Assembly: GCF_052180275.1 (NCBI RefSeq)
Contig: NZ_CP197465.1
Span: 3,286,001-3,350,000 of the forward strand
DNA: 64,000 nt
Origin: Kumtagia sp052180275
GTDB lineage: Bacteria; Pseudomonadota; Alphaproteobacteria; Rhizobiales; Rhizobiaceae
Direction of reading: 5' to 3'
This document shows, piece by piece, positions 6,820 through 15,259 of the stretch. The notes beneath the pieces are model-generated. The model did not search any database, had not been told where the DNA came from, and worked only from the letters and a program-made list of their open reading frames with translations. The position numbers and the translations under genes are program-made. Position 1 is the stretch's first letter. The number at the start of each line of letters is the position of its first letter.

Positions 6820-9393
6820 CTACCCGCGCATCTTCTCGCCCGCCGGGTCGAATAGCGGCTCGCGGTTAATGCGTGCGGGCCGGCGGTGGCCGAGAATCTC
6901 GACCTCGAACATCCCTTCGCTCTCGTCGTCGGCGAGTTCAGCAGGCACATAACCCTGCGCCAGCGACTTTTCGACGAAATGCGCGAAGCCGCCCGACGTC
7001 ACCCAGCCGACCACCGACCATTCGCCGTCATGGATGCCGCGCACGGCGGATGCGCCGGTTGCCGCAGTCGAGCCGCGAACAGGCTTGCCGGCCGCATCGA
7101 AGCGCGGGGCGCCGAAATCGTGGGTCTTGCCGACGGTGCCGAAATCCTTGCCGTTGACCTTCGCCCAGATCGGCTCGTCGCCCATCACGTCGGCGTCGAG
7201 TGCGTCGACGATCAGCGAGACGCGTCTGAGTTTCGGTCCCTCCTCCTTTTCCTTCGCCGCTGCGTCGCGGCCGATGAAGTCGTTCTTTTCGAGGCGGATG
7301 AAACGGTCCATCGCTCCCTCGAACGGGCCGTAGATCGGACGAAGCTCGCGGAACCAGGTCGGAAAATTCTTTTCCAGACGCATGGAGAGCAAAGCGCGCA
7401 TGCCGAAATCGACGATGCCGAATTCCTGGCCGGCAGCTTTGATCGCCGCATAGACCAGCCGCTGGTAGGCCGGCTGCATCCATATCTCGTAACCTAAATC
7501 GCCCGTATAGGTGACGCGGTTGACCATTGCCGGCGCGCCGCCGACCGCCATCTCGCGGAAATCCATGAACTTGAACGCCTTGGTCGAAACGTCTTCGTCG
7601 ACCAGTTTCTGCAGCAGCGCCTGCGCCTTCGGGCCGGCGATGGAGAGGCCGACGAGCGTCTGGTCGAAGCGGTGGATTTTTACGCTGCCGTCCTTCGGCA
7701 AATGCTTCTCGAACCAGCGCATATGGTATTTCTGCGCAGCCGACGAGCCGAAGATCATGAAACGCTCTTCGCCAGCGCGAGCGATGGTGAAGTCGCCGAT
7801 CAGTTTTCCGAATTCGTTGAGCATCGGCGTCAGCACGATGCGGCCCTTCTTCGGCATGCGGTTGGTCATCAGCCGGTTCAAGAAATCCTCGGAACCGCTT
7901 CCGCTGACTTCATATTTGGCAAAGTTGGCGATCTCGGTCACGCCGACGCTGTCGCGCACGGCGCGTACTTCGTTGCCGATATGCTCGAAATCGTTGGAGC
8001 GGTGGAAGGACACGATGTCCTTCGGTTCCGTTCCCTTCGGCGCAAACCACAGCGGGGTCTCCAGGCCCCAGGAATCACCCATGGCCGCATTCTGCGCCAC
8101 CATGATGTCGTAGAGCGGCGTTGTTTGTGCCGGCCTTGCGGCCGGAAGCTCTTCATTGGGGAAGCGGATCGAGAAACGGCGCGAATAGTTTTCGCGCACC
8201 TTTGCGTTGGTGTAGCGCAGGCTCGCCCACTCGCCCCAGCGCGCCACGTCCATGCCCCACACGTCGAAGCCGGGATCGCCATTGACCATCCAGTTGGACA
8301 GCGCCAGCCCGACGCCGCCGCCTTGGGAAAACCCGGCCATAACGCCGCAGGCCACCCAGAAATTGGTCAGGCCCTGCACCGGGCCGACCAGCGGGTTGCC
8401 GTCCGGCGCAAAGGTGAAGGGACCATTGATGATCTGCTTGATGCCGGCCTTCTCGATGCCCGGGAAATGCTTGAAGCCGATCTCCAGCGACGGCGCGATG
8501 CGGTCGAGGTCGGGCGGCAGCAGCTCGTGGCCGAAATCCCAGGGCGTGTTGACCGGGGACCACGGCTTGCAGGCCTTTTCATAAGTGCCGAGCAGGATGC
8601 CGTTGCGTTCCTGGCGGGTGTAGATCTCGCCCTTGAAGTCGAGCACGCCGACCATCTCGCGGCCGGTGTCCCTGTTGAACGCCTCGACCTCCGGCATGGG
8701 CTCGGTAAGCAGGTACATATGCTCCATGGCCAGCACCGGCAGTTCGACGCCGACCATGCGGCCGATCTCGCGTGCCCACAGGCCGCCGCAATTGACGACA
8801 TGCTCGGCATGCACGACGCCTTGTTCGGTGATGACGTTCCAAGTGCCGTCCGGCTGCTGCGTCAATTCCTTGACCGGATTGCGCAGCACGATCTCGGCGC
8901 CCAGCTTCTTCGCCGCCTTGGAATAGGCGATGGTCGTGCCGGAGGGGTCGAGATGGCCCTCGACCGGGTCCCACATGGCGCCGACGAAATTCGTCTCGTC
9001 CATCAGCGGGAACATCGCCTTGGCCTCGGACGGCGTGATCAGTTCTGTGTCCATGCCGAGATAGCGGCCTTTTGCGTGCGCCAGCCGCAGGAAGTCCATG
9101 CGTTCCGGCGTGTCGGCCATCATCACGCCGCCGGTCAGATGCAGCGAGCAGGACTGGCCGGAAATTTCCTCAAGTTCCTTGTAGAGCTGCACCGTATAGG
9201 CCTGCAGCTTGGCGACGTTGGGGTCGCCGTTCAGCGTGTGGAAGCCGCCGGCCGCATGCCAGGACGAGCCGGAGGTGAGTTCCGAGCGCTCGATCAGCAT
9301 GATGTCGGTCCAACCGGCTCGGGCGAGGTGATAAAGCACCGAGCAGCCGACGACACCGCCGCCGATGACAACCGCTTTAACGTGGGATTTCAT
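6820..9393 (-). CDS. Dimethylglycine/sarcosine dehydrogenase family protein (FAD + GcvT-like)
   Basis: 857 residues with an N-terminal FAD-binding DAO domain (VVIGGGVVGCSVLYHLARAG near residue 8) and the SGSSWHAAGG motif near residue 43, whose His is the covalent flavin attachment site in mammalian dimethylglycine dehydrogenase. A C-terminal GcvT/aminomethyltransferase-like tetrahydrofolate domain starts around residue 430 (SVGVTEIANFAKYEVSG; LGYEIWM). The expected reaction is oxidative demethylation of dimethylglycine or sarcosine, giving methylene-tetrahydrofolate. ATG 9393 matches the Rossmann start. The MttB-like gene is 103 bases upstream on the same strand and the DddP-like gene follows, so this looks like one catabolic transcription unit. 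Choice between dimethylglycine and sarcosine is not settled. Confidence 0.88.
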   Translation of the reverse strand: MKSHVKAVVIGGGVVGCSVLYHLARAGWTDIMLIERSELTSGSSWHAAGGFHTLNGDPNVAKLQAYTVQLYKELEEISGQSCSLHLTGGVMMADTPERMDFLRLAHAKGRYLGMDTELITPSEAKAMFPLMDETNFVGAMWDPVEGHLDPSGTTIAYSKAAKKLGAEIVLRNPVKELTQQPDGTWNVITEQGVVHAEHVVNCGGLWAREIGRMVGVELPVLAMEHMYLLTEPMPEVEAFNRDTGREMVGVLDFKGEIYTRQERNGILLGTYEKACKPWSPVNTPWDFGHELLPPDLDRIAPSLEIGFKHFPGIEKAGIKQIINGPFTFAPDGNPLVGPVQGLTNFWVACGVMAGFSQGGGVGLALSNWMVNGDPGFDVWGMDVARWGEWASLRYTNAKVRENYSRRFSIRFPNEELPAARPAQTTPLYDIMVAQNAAMGDSWGLETPLWFAPKGTEPKDIVSFHRSNDFEHIGNEVRAVRDSVGVTEIANFAKYEVSGSGSEDFLNRLMTNRMPKKGRIVLTPMLNEFGKLIGDFTIARAGEERFMIFGSSAAQKYHMRWFEKHLPKDGSVKIHRFDQTLVGLSIAGPKAQALLQKLVDEDVSTKAFKFMDFREMAVGGAPAMVNRVTYTGDLGYEIWMQPAYQRLVYAAIKAAGQEFGIVDFGMRALLSMRLEKNFPTWFRELRPIYGPFEGAMDRFIRLEKNDFIGRDAAAKEKEEGPKLRRVSLIVDALDADVMGDEPIWAKVNGKDFGTVGKTHDFGAPRFDAAGKPVRGSTAATGASAVRGIHDGEWSVVGWVTSGGFAHFVEKSLAQGYVPAELADDESEGMFEVEILGHRRPARINREPLFDPAGEKMRG

Positions 9394-9496
9394 ATAGTTA
9401 GGTCCGTGCGTTGGGAGAGTGAATCAAATACGCCGCAGAGCAACTGTCTCTTAATCAGCGGGTCAAGGCGAGTGAAGGAACACCGTCATTTATCGA

Positions 9497-11074
9497 TCAA
9501 AAATCCGTCGGCGCGCCGCCTTCGGCGCGGCGCTTGTCGACGAAGGCGTCGAGTTCCTCGCGGATGGAGGGGTCCATCCACGGTTCCTCGTAGCTCGCCA
9601 GCCGCTCCTTCCAGACGCGGTTGGCTTTTTCCATCGCGGTCGGAGAACCCGCTTCCGCCCAGGTCTCGAAATTGCGCCAGTCGGAGATGATCGGCGAGTA
9701 GAAGGCGGTCTTGTAGCGGTCCTGCGTGTGCTGGGTGCCGAAGAAATGGCCGCCTGGGCCTACGGACTGGATGGCGTCGAAGCCGAGCGCATCGTCGGAG
9801 AGATCGAGCGGCGTCAGGAATTCGGCCACCATCTGCAACAGGTCGATGTCGAGAATGGTCTTCTCGTAGGAGCAGCGAAGCCCGCCCTCCAGCCAGCCGG
9901 CGCCGTGCAGCATGAAGTTTGCGCCCGCTTGGATCGCCCCCCACAGCGAGAACACGCTTTCATAGGCCGCCTGCGCGTCGACCGTGTTGGCGGCGCAGGT
10001 GTTGGAGGTGCGGTAGGGGATCTTGTAACGCCGCGCCAGTTGCCCGCCGACCAGTTGCGCCTTCATATATTCTGGCGTGCCGAAGGCCGGCGCGCCCGAC
10101 TTCATGTCGACATTGGAGGTGAAGCCGCCATAACCCACCGGCGCACCCTTCCTGACCATCTGGGTGAAGGCGATGCCGGCCAGCGCCTCGGCGTTCTGCT
10201 GCACCAGCGCGCCGGCGATGGTGACCGGCGCCATGGCGCCCGACAGCGTGAACGGCGTGACGATGACCACCTGGCCGGCGGACGACATCTGGATGATGCC
10301 CTCCATCATCGGCACGTCGAGTTTTAGCGGCGAGTTGGTGTTGATGATGGTGTAGACCGACGGCTCCTCCAGCAACTGCTCGTGGCTGATGCCGCGGGCG
10401 ATGCGGGTGATCTCGATGCCGTCGACGTTGCGCTCCTTGCCCAGCGAATAGATGTGAAAGACCTTGTCGGTCAGCGTCGCGAGATCGCGGATGCATTCGA
10501 GGTGGCGCACCGACGGGTGGATGTCGATCGGCTCGACCGGATAGCCGCCGGTGGTGTTCAATATATTGTGCATCTGCGCCAACCGCAGGAAATTGCGGAA
10601 GTCGCGCTGGTTTCCGGGGCGGCGGCCGCCGTCGAGGTCCGAGCAGTTGGGCGCCGAGGCCATCTGCGACAGCACGAGGTTGTTGCCGCCGAAGCGAACA
10701 TTATGCGCGGGATTGCGCGCGTGGATGGTGAATTCGGACGGGGCGTGCGCGACCAGCTCGAGGATCATGGCGGCGTCGAAACGCACGCGGTCCGAGCCTT
10801 CACGCACGTCGGCGCCGTGCTCCTTCATGATCTTGCGCGCGCCCTCATGCAGCACGTCGACGCCGATCTCCTTCAGCACGCGCAGCGAGGCGAGGTGGAT
10901 GGATTCCAGTTCGTCGTCGGAGATCAGTTTTGTCGGCTGGAACGGAATCTTGAGCTGCCGGAACGGCGGCTGCTCGAACGTGGCCGAACCCCGGGCGCGG
11001 CTTCCCGCTCGCCCGCCGCGACGGGTGCGTTCGGTGGCCACGGCCGGCTCCGCTGGCTGGACGGCTGCGTTCAT
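9497..11074 (-). CDS. MttB-family (non-pyrrolysine) methylamine/betaine methyltransferase
   Basis: 525 residues of the trimethylamine methyltransferase (MttB) superfamily, recognised by blocks such as VLKEIGVDVLHEGARKIMKE, FTIHARNPAHNVRFGG, SAPNCSDLDGGRRPGN and GGFTSNVDMKSGAPAFGTPE. The frame carries no in-frame TAG, so it belongs to the non-pyrrolysine branch, whose characterised members demethylate glycine betaine or related quaternary amines and pass the methyl to a corrinoid protein. ATG 11074 is preferred because GAGG lies 6 bases upstream; GTG 11086 is an alternative. It precedes the dimethylglycine dehydrogenase and is divergent from the sarcosine oxidase gene. No corrinoid protein gene is in the window, so its partner is elsewhere. 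The substrate is inferred. Confidence 0.85.
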   Translation of the reverse strand: MNAAVQPAEPAVATERTRRGGRAGSRARGSATFEQPPFRQLKIPFQPTKLISDDELESIHLASLRVLKEIGVDVLHEGARKIMKEHGADVREGSDRVRFDAAMILELVAHAPSEFTIHARNPAHNVRFGGNNLVLSQMASAPNCSDLDGGRRPGNQRDFRNFLRLAQMHNILNTTGGYPVEPIDIHPSVRHLECIRDLATLTDKVFHIYSLGKERNVDGIEITRIARGISHEQLLEEPSVYTIINTNSPLKLDVPMMEGIIQMSSAGQVVIVTPFTLSGAMAPVTIAGALVQQNAEALAGIAFTQMVRKGAPVGYGGFTSNVDMKSGAPAFGTPEYMKAQLVGGQLARRYKIPYRTSNTCAANTVDAQAAYESVFSLWGAIQAGANFMLHGAGWLEGGLRCSYEKTILDIDLLQMVAEFLTPLDLSDDALGFDAIQSVGPGGHFFGTQHTQDRYKTAFYSPIISDWRNFETWAEAGSPTAMEKANRVWKERLASYEEPWMDPSIREELDAFVDKRRAEGGAPTDF

Positions 11075-11167
11075 GCTGGTCCTCACTCATGCTATTCGAG
11101 CGGCATAATGGACCGGTCACAAAGCCGCCATTGCGGAGGCGGCGACCCGTTGGGCGAGGGAAGCGAC

Positions 11168-12313
11168 ATGACGCAGGGACCAGCAGCAGGCACGTACGAC
11201 GTTGCCGTCATCGGGCTTGGCGCCATGGGCAGCGCGGCGCTGTTCCACCTCGCGCGGCGCGGCGTGCGGGCCATCGGCATCGAGCAGTTCCGGCCCGGCC
11301 ACGATCGCGGCTCTTCGCATGGCGAATCGCGGGCGATCCGGTTGGGGTATTTCGAGCACCCATCCTATGTGCCGCTGGTGCGCCGCGCCTATGAGAACTG
11401 GCGGGAACTGGAAAACCTGACCGGCGAGATGGTGCTGACCGTCACCGGCATTCTGGAGGCGGGCAAGCCGGGTGGCATGCTGGTCCAGGGTTCGCTCGAA
11501 GCCTGCCGGCTGCACGGCCTCGACTACGAACTGCTCGATCCAGCCGAAGTCGCGCGCCGCTTTCCCGCCATCCGGCTGCCGGAAAACTACTCGGCCATGT
11601 TCCAGCCGCAGGGCGGTTTTGTGCGGCCGGACCTCGCCAACGCCCTGCATCTCGGTCTTGCGAAGGAGACCGGCGCGACGGTCCTTGCGGACACCAGGGT
11701 TATGGCGGTCGAGCCGCACGGGCAGGGCGTGCGCGTGGTGCTCGCCGACCGCGCCATCGAGGCGGGTTCGGTCGTCATCGCGGCCGGACCGTGGATCGCG
11801 GAACTCGTGCCGGAACTCAAGCCGAAGCTGTTCCTGAACCGCATGGTGCTCACCTGGTACGAGCCTAGGCGGCCGGACCTGTTCGCGCTCGGGGCGCTTT
11901 CCGTGTTCGCCGTCGAGGGCGAGGACGACCTCGTCTACGGCTTTCCGGATTTCGCCGGCCTCGGCTTCAAATGCGCCTCGCATTTCGGCAGCGGCCGGTT
12001 GACGACAGCCGACGAGGCGCGCCAGGATGCCGGCCCTGAGGACGAGGCGCGGACGCGGCGGTTCCTGGAACGCTACCTGCCGGATGGAGCGGGACGCCTC
12101 AAGGCGATGAAGACCTGCATCTACACGATGACGCCTGACGAGGATTTCGTCATCGACCGCCTGCCGGACGACCCGCGCATCGTCGTCGCCTCGCCCTGTT
12201 CCGGCCACGGCTTCAAATTCGCCAGCGTGGTCGGAGAGATCGTCGCCGACCTCGCGACGGTCGGCGAGACGCGGCATGATATCGGACGGTTCAGGATGGG
12301 GAGGTGGGATTAA
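11168..12313 (+). CDS. solA: Monomeric sarcosine oxidase / N-methyl-amino-acid oxidase
   Basis: 381 residues of the MSOX/SolA flavoprotein family. The N terminus has the FAD motif VAVIGLGAMGSAALFHLARRG, then GSSHGESRAIRLGYFEHPSY, a family signature near the substrate pocket. The C terminus carries CIYTMTPDEDFVIDRLP, with the Cys used for covalent FAD attachment in monomeric sarcosine oxidase, and SGHGFKF. The expected reaction converts sarcosine or another N-methyl amino acid to the amine with formaldehyde and peroxide. ATG 11168 has GAGGGAAG about 5 bases upstream. The 93-base divergent region with the MttB-like gene probably holds both promoters. Together with the two leftward genes it completes betaine to glycine demethylation. 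Confidence 0.87.
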   Translation: MTQGPAAGTYDVAVIGLGAMGSAALFHLARRGVRAIGIEQFRPGHDRGSSHGESRAIRLGYFEHPSYVPLVRRAYENWRELENLTGEMVLTVTGILEAGKPGGMLVQGSLEACRLHGLDYELLDPAEVARRFPAIRLPENYSAMFQPQGGFVRPDLANALHLGLAKETGATVLADTRVMAVEPHGQGVRVVLADRAIEAGSVVIAAGPWIAELVPELKPKLFLNRMVLTWYEPRRPDLFALGALSVFAVEGEDDLVYGFPDFAGLGFKCASHFGSGRLTTADEARQDAGPEDEARTRRFLERYLPDGAGRLKAMKTCIYTMTPDEDFVIDRLPDDPRIVVASPCSGHGFKFASVVGEIVADLATVGETRHDIGRFRMGRWD

Positions 12314-12428
12314 GGCAGTAGGGGAGTAGGGCAGTAGGGCAGTAGGGGAGTAGGGCAGTAGGGCAGTAGGGCAGTAGGGCAGTAGGGCAGTAGGGCAGTA
12401 GGGCAGTAGGGCAGTAGGGCAGTAGGGA
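12314..12428. repeat. Tandem 8-bp repeat array, GGGCAGTA/GGGGAGTA units
   Basis: About 14 head-to-tail 8-bp units beginning right after the stop of the sarcosine oxidase gene. Most units are GGGCAGTA, with two GGGGAGTA variants near the left end; the first unit lacks one base. The variant unit is the complement of the unit in the array at 12524-12587. Confidence 0.92.
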
Positions 12429-12698
12429 TAGCCGCTCCCAGAGTTCTGCCCGCGAGCGCCATCGGATTTGCGCAACGGGGCCGTCCGCTAGGTCTGTTGA
12501 CTTCAATGCAGGTTCGCGACCTTCCCCTACTCCCCTACTCCCCTACTCCCCTACTCCCCTACTCCCCTACTCCCCTACTCCCCTACTCCCCCTCCGCCGG
12601 CTCCTGGCAGGTCGAAATCGTCTGCCTGCCGCAGTGTGCTTTGCGGCTCGCCGTGGCAAGCAGCCGGCTCCTTTGCCGCTGGAGCTTAACCCCGACCC
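12429..12698. other. Gene-less stretch between repeat arrays and the MFS pair
   Basis: Apart from the 8-bp array at 12524-12587, I see no credible gene here. Open frames through it are translations of the repeats. The promoter of the MFS pair probably lies between 12588 and 12698, but no convincing -35/-10 pair stands out. Confidence 0.5.
12524..12587. repeat. Tandem 8-bp repeat array, CCCCTACT units
   Basis: Eight head-to-tail CCCCTACT units, the reverse complement of AGTAGGGG. It faces the GGGCAGTA array about 100 bases to the left, so the two arrays could form a large imperfect hairpin. Confidence 0.92.
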
Positions 12699-13880
12699 AT
12701 GACGGCAGAAAATCCGCCGACGACCGAATCCTCCGTGATGCCCGTCGCCGCCATCGCCGGCATCATCGCGACGGTGGCGGTGTTCGCGATCAGCCAGGGG
12801 CTCTCCTATCCGCTGCTCAGCTTCATCCTGCAGCGGCAAGGCCTGTCTCCGGCGATGATCGGCGTGTCCGCGGCGATGACGCCGCTCGGCTTCATCGTCT
12901 CCTCCTTCTTCATTCCCGCCCTGTCGCGGCGGTTCGGCGCGGCCCGGCTGGCGCTGGCTTGCGCGGCGTTCGCTGCCTTGCTGCTGGTCGCCATCGCTAC
13001 CTGGCAGGACGTGTGGACGTGGTTTCCGCTGCGTTTCCTGCTCGGCTTCGCCGCCAACCCGCTCTACGTGATCAGCGAGACCTGGATGATTGCCATGGCG
13101 CCACCCGCCAGGCGCGGCCGGTTGATGGGCATCTATGCCTCGATCGTCTCGGCGGGTTTTGCCATCGGGCCTCTGACGCTGGCGCTGGTCGGCACCGAGG
13201 GCTGGCCGCCTTTCCTCGTCGGCATCGCGGCTTTCGTGCTGTGTGGTGCGATCCTGATTGCGGTGCTGCCGCGCATGCCCGAAATGCAGGACGAGAAGCA
13301 GCCGACGTCGGTCGCCGGCTTCGTACTGGTCGCGCCGCTGCTGCTTTTCGCGGTGTTCACCGCGGCGGCCTTCGAGCAGGCGCTGCTGGCGCTGTTTTCC
13401 GTCTATGGCGAGGCATACGGCAGTTCTGAACAAAGGATATCCGCGCTGCTCGCGGTGTTCATCGCCGGCAACGTCGCCTTGCAGATCCCGCTCGGCGCCC
13501 TGGCCGAGCGGTTCGGCGCGCCGCGTGTCATGTTGCTCTGCGCGTTGTCTGCGGCGGCCGGTTGCGCGCTGTTGCCAATGCTGCTCTCCACGCTGCTGAT
13601 CTGGCCGGTGGCCTTCGTCTGGGGCGCCTTCGCCTTCGGCATCTACACGATGGGCCTGATCCAACTCGGCGAAAAATTCTCCGGCGCGATGCTGATGACC
13701 GGCAACGCTGCCTTTGCGCTCGCCTGGGGAACCGGCGGCATAGCCGGGCCACCGTTTGCCGGCACGGTGATGGACCTGATCGGCATGGAGGGGCTGCCGC
13801 TGGCGCTGGCACTGCTCTGCGGCGCGCTGGCGGTGGGGGTGATTGTTAGCCTGTCGTCGCGGCGGAGCATGGCCGGATGA
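12699..13880 (+). CDS. MFS transporter (first of a tandem pair)
   Basis: 393 residues with about 12 hydrophobic segments and the arrangement of a major facilitator of the YcaD-like sugar/drug branch. GLSYPLLSFILQRQGLSP follows helix 1, FLLGFAANPLYVISETWM covers helix 4-5, and RRGRLMGIYASIVSAGFAIGP is the loop/helix after the first repeat half. It acts in the inner membrane and its substrate is unknown. The stop overlaps the start of the next carrier by 4 bases (ATGA), so the two are translationally coupled. The proteins are clearly paralogous along their length. Confidence 0.83.
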   Translation: MTAENPPTTESSVMPVAAIAGIIATVAVFAISQGLSYPLLSFILQRQGLSPAMIGVSAAMTPLGFIVSSFFIPALSRRFGAARLALACAAFAALLLVAIATWQDVWTWFPLRFLLGFAANPLYVISETWMIAMAPPARRGRLMGIYASIVSAGFAIGPLTLALVGTEGWPPFLVGIAAFVLCGAILIAVLPRMPEMQDEKQPTSVAGFVLVAPLLLFAVFTAAAFEQALLALFSVYGEAYGSSEQRISALLAVFIAGNVALQIPLGALAERFGAPRVMLLCALSAAAGCALLPMLLSTLLIWPVAFVWGAFAFGIYTMGLIQLGEKFSGAMLMTGNAAFALAWGTGGIAGPPFAGTVMDLIGMEGLPLALALLCGALAVGVIVSLSSRRSMAG

Positions 13881-15055
13881 ACGAGCCCGTCGCTGAGGCC
13901 GAAGCGGGCGCTTCGCCAAGATGGGGGGCACTTGCCGGCGTCACGGCGGCGCTCGCCGTGTTCGGCGCCGCGCAAGGGCTGAGCTATCCGCTGTTCACGA
14001 TCCTGATGCAGCGGCAAGGAATGTCGCCGGCGCTCATCGGGATCTCGGCCGCGATGATGCCGCTTGGGTTGATCCTGTCCGCATCGCTGGTGCCGAGCGC
14101 GGTCAGGCTCTTCGGCGCTCGAAACCTTGCCGTCGGTTGCGCCATCGCCGGGGCGCTGTGCTTCATCGCCATCGGCGCGCTGCAGAACGGGTTCGCCTGG
14201 TTCGCGATCCGCTTCCTGATCGGTTTCGTCATCAATCCGCTCTATGTGCTTGGCGAAGTCTGGGCGCTGGCGCTGGCGCCGCCCGCGCAACGCGGCCGCG
14301 TCATGGGCGTCTTCAATTCCCTCATGGGTGCGGGTTACGCCGTCGGGCCGCTGACGCTGACCTTCGTCGGCACCGACGGCTGGCCGCCGTTCCTGATCGG
14401 GATTGCAGGCTTCGCCTGCTGCGCGGTGATCCTCGGCCTCGTGTCCTCGTCGCTGACAGGCTTCGAGAAGGACGGAGAAGTATCCGGCGGGTTTTTCTTT
14501 TTCGTGCGCACCGCGCCGGCGCTGCTCACGGCCGTGCTCGTCTCGGCCGCGGTACAGCAAAGCACCTATTCGCTGATGCCGGTGTTCGGCAGTTCGTTCG
14601 GATTGGCGGCGGCGACGCTGGCCGCGTTGATTACCGCCCTGTCGATGGGCAACATCGTGCTGCAGATCCCACTCGGCCTCGCAGCCGAGAAAGTCGGCGC
14701 GCGCTTCATGATCATCTTCTGCGCGGTGGCCACCGGAACCTGCGCGTTGCTGCTCGGCCCGTTGATCCTCACGCCATTCATCTGGCCGCTTCTTGTGGTC
14801 ATGGGCGGTGTCGGTTACGGCGTCTACACGATGGCGCTGGTAGAACTCGGCAACCGCTTCAGGGGCTCGGCCCTGGTGGCCGGCAACGCCGCCTTCGCGC
14901 TGCTTTGGGGCGTCGGCGGCATCGTCGGCCCGCCTAGCGCCGGCGCGCTAATGCAGGCGATCGGGCCCTCCGGCCTGCCGATCGTCATTGCTGGCCTGAC
15001 CGGCCTTCTGGTGGCGCTGGCGCTCTATCGCTCTACGCATCGGCGCTGGGCTTGA
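13877..15055 (+). CDS. MFS transporter (second of a tandem pair)
   Basis: 392 residues and a full paralogue of the preceding carrier. Matching blocks include AQGLSYPLFTILMQRQGMSP, RFLIGFVINPLYVLGEVW, RRG-type loop QRGRVMGVFNSLMGAGYAVG, and VGTDGWPPFLIGI. It has 12 predicted membrane helices. Its start codon overlaps the upstream stop (ATGA at 13877-13880). Tandem duplication is the simplest origin. Equal lengths and coupling make a heterodimer conceivable, but nothing in the sequence proves it. Substrate unknown. Confidence 0.83.
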   Translation: MNEPVAEAEAGASPRWGALAGVTAALAVFGAAQGLSYPLFTILMQRQGMSPALIGISAAMMPLGLILSASLVPSAVRLFGARNLAVGCAIAGALCFIAIGALQNGFAWFAIRFLIGFVINPLYVLGEVWALALAPPAQRGRVMGVFNSLMGAGYAVGPLTLTFVGTDGWPPFLIGIAGFACCAVILGLVSSSLTGFEKDGEVSGGFFFFVRTAPALLTAVLVSAAVQQSTYSLMPVFGSSFGLAAATLAALITALSMGNIVLQIPLGLAAEKVGARFMIIFCAVATGTCALLLGPLILTPFIWPLLVVMGGVGYGVYTMALVELGNRFRGSALVAGNAAFALLWGVGGIVGPPSAGALMQAIGPSGLPIVIAGLTGLLVALALYRSTHRRWA

Positions 15056-15087
15056 ACGTTTGCCGGAAGGTCGACTAAAGTTCCGCC

Positions 15088-15210
15088 ATGCTCCGCAACC
15101 GGCATCGCAGCGATGGTCACATCTCGACCCCGTCGAGCCGGACCATCCATGCCGAGTTGCTCCGCCTCTGCGCCCGCATCGGCTATTCGCCGCCGGCCTC
15201 GCGTCGCTGA
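15088..15210 (+). CDS. Possible small protein of 40 residues
   Basis: A short frame from ATG 15088 to TGA 15208 encodes a basic peptide (MLRNRHRSDGHISTPSSRTI, then HAELLRLCARIGYSPPASRR). Its codon-like periodicity is reasonable, but there is no clear Shine-Dalgarno site and I do not know a family. It sits alone between the MFS pair and the aminotransferase. It could equally be non-coding leader sequence. Confidence 0.25.
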   Translation: MLRNRHRSDGHISTPSSRTIHAELLRLCARIGYSPPASRR

Positions 15211-15259
15211 ATTCGTCCCGACTTTTGCCGGATAGAATCAAGACATGAGGCTAAAACCA

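Noticed and set aside
9497..11074. Pyrrolysine-containing MttB
   Set aside because: The reading frame is open without an in-frame TAG, so this is the non-pyrrolysine branch.
10382..11167. A long open frame upstream of the sarcosine oxidase as part of that gene
   Set aside because: It is antisense to the MttB-like gene; the oxidase starts at the ribosome site and ATG at 11168, where the family N terminus begins.
12314..12587. Repeat arrays as a CRISPR locus
   Set aside because: The units are contiguous 8-mers without spacers, and no cas gene is present. They are simple tandem repeats.
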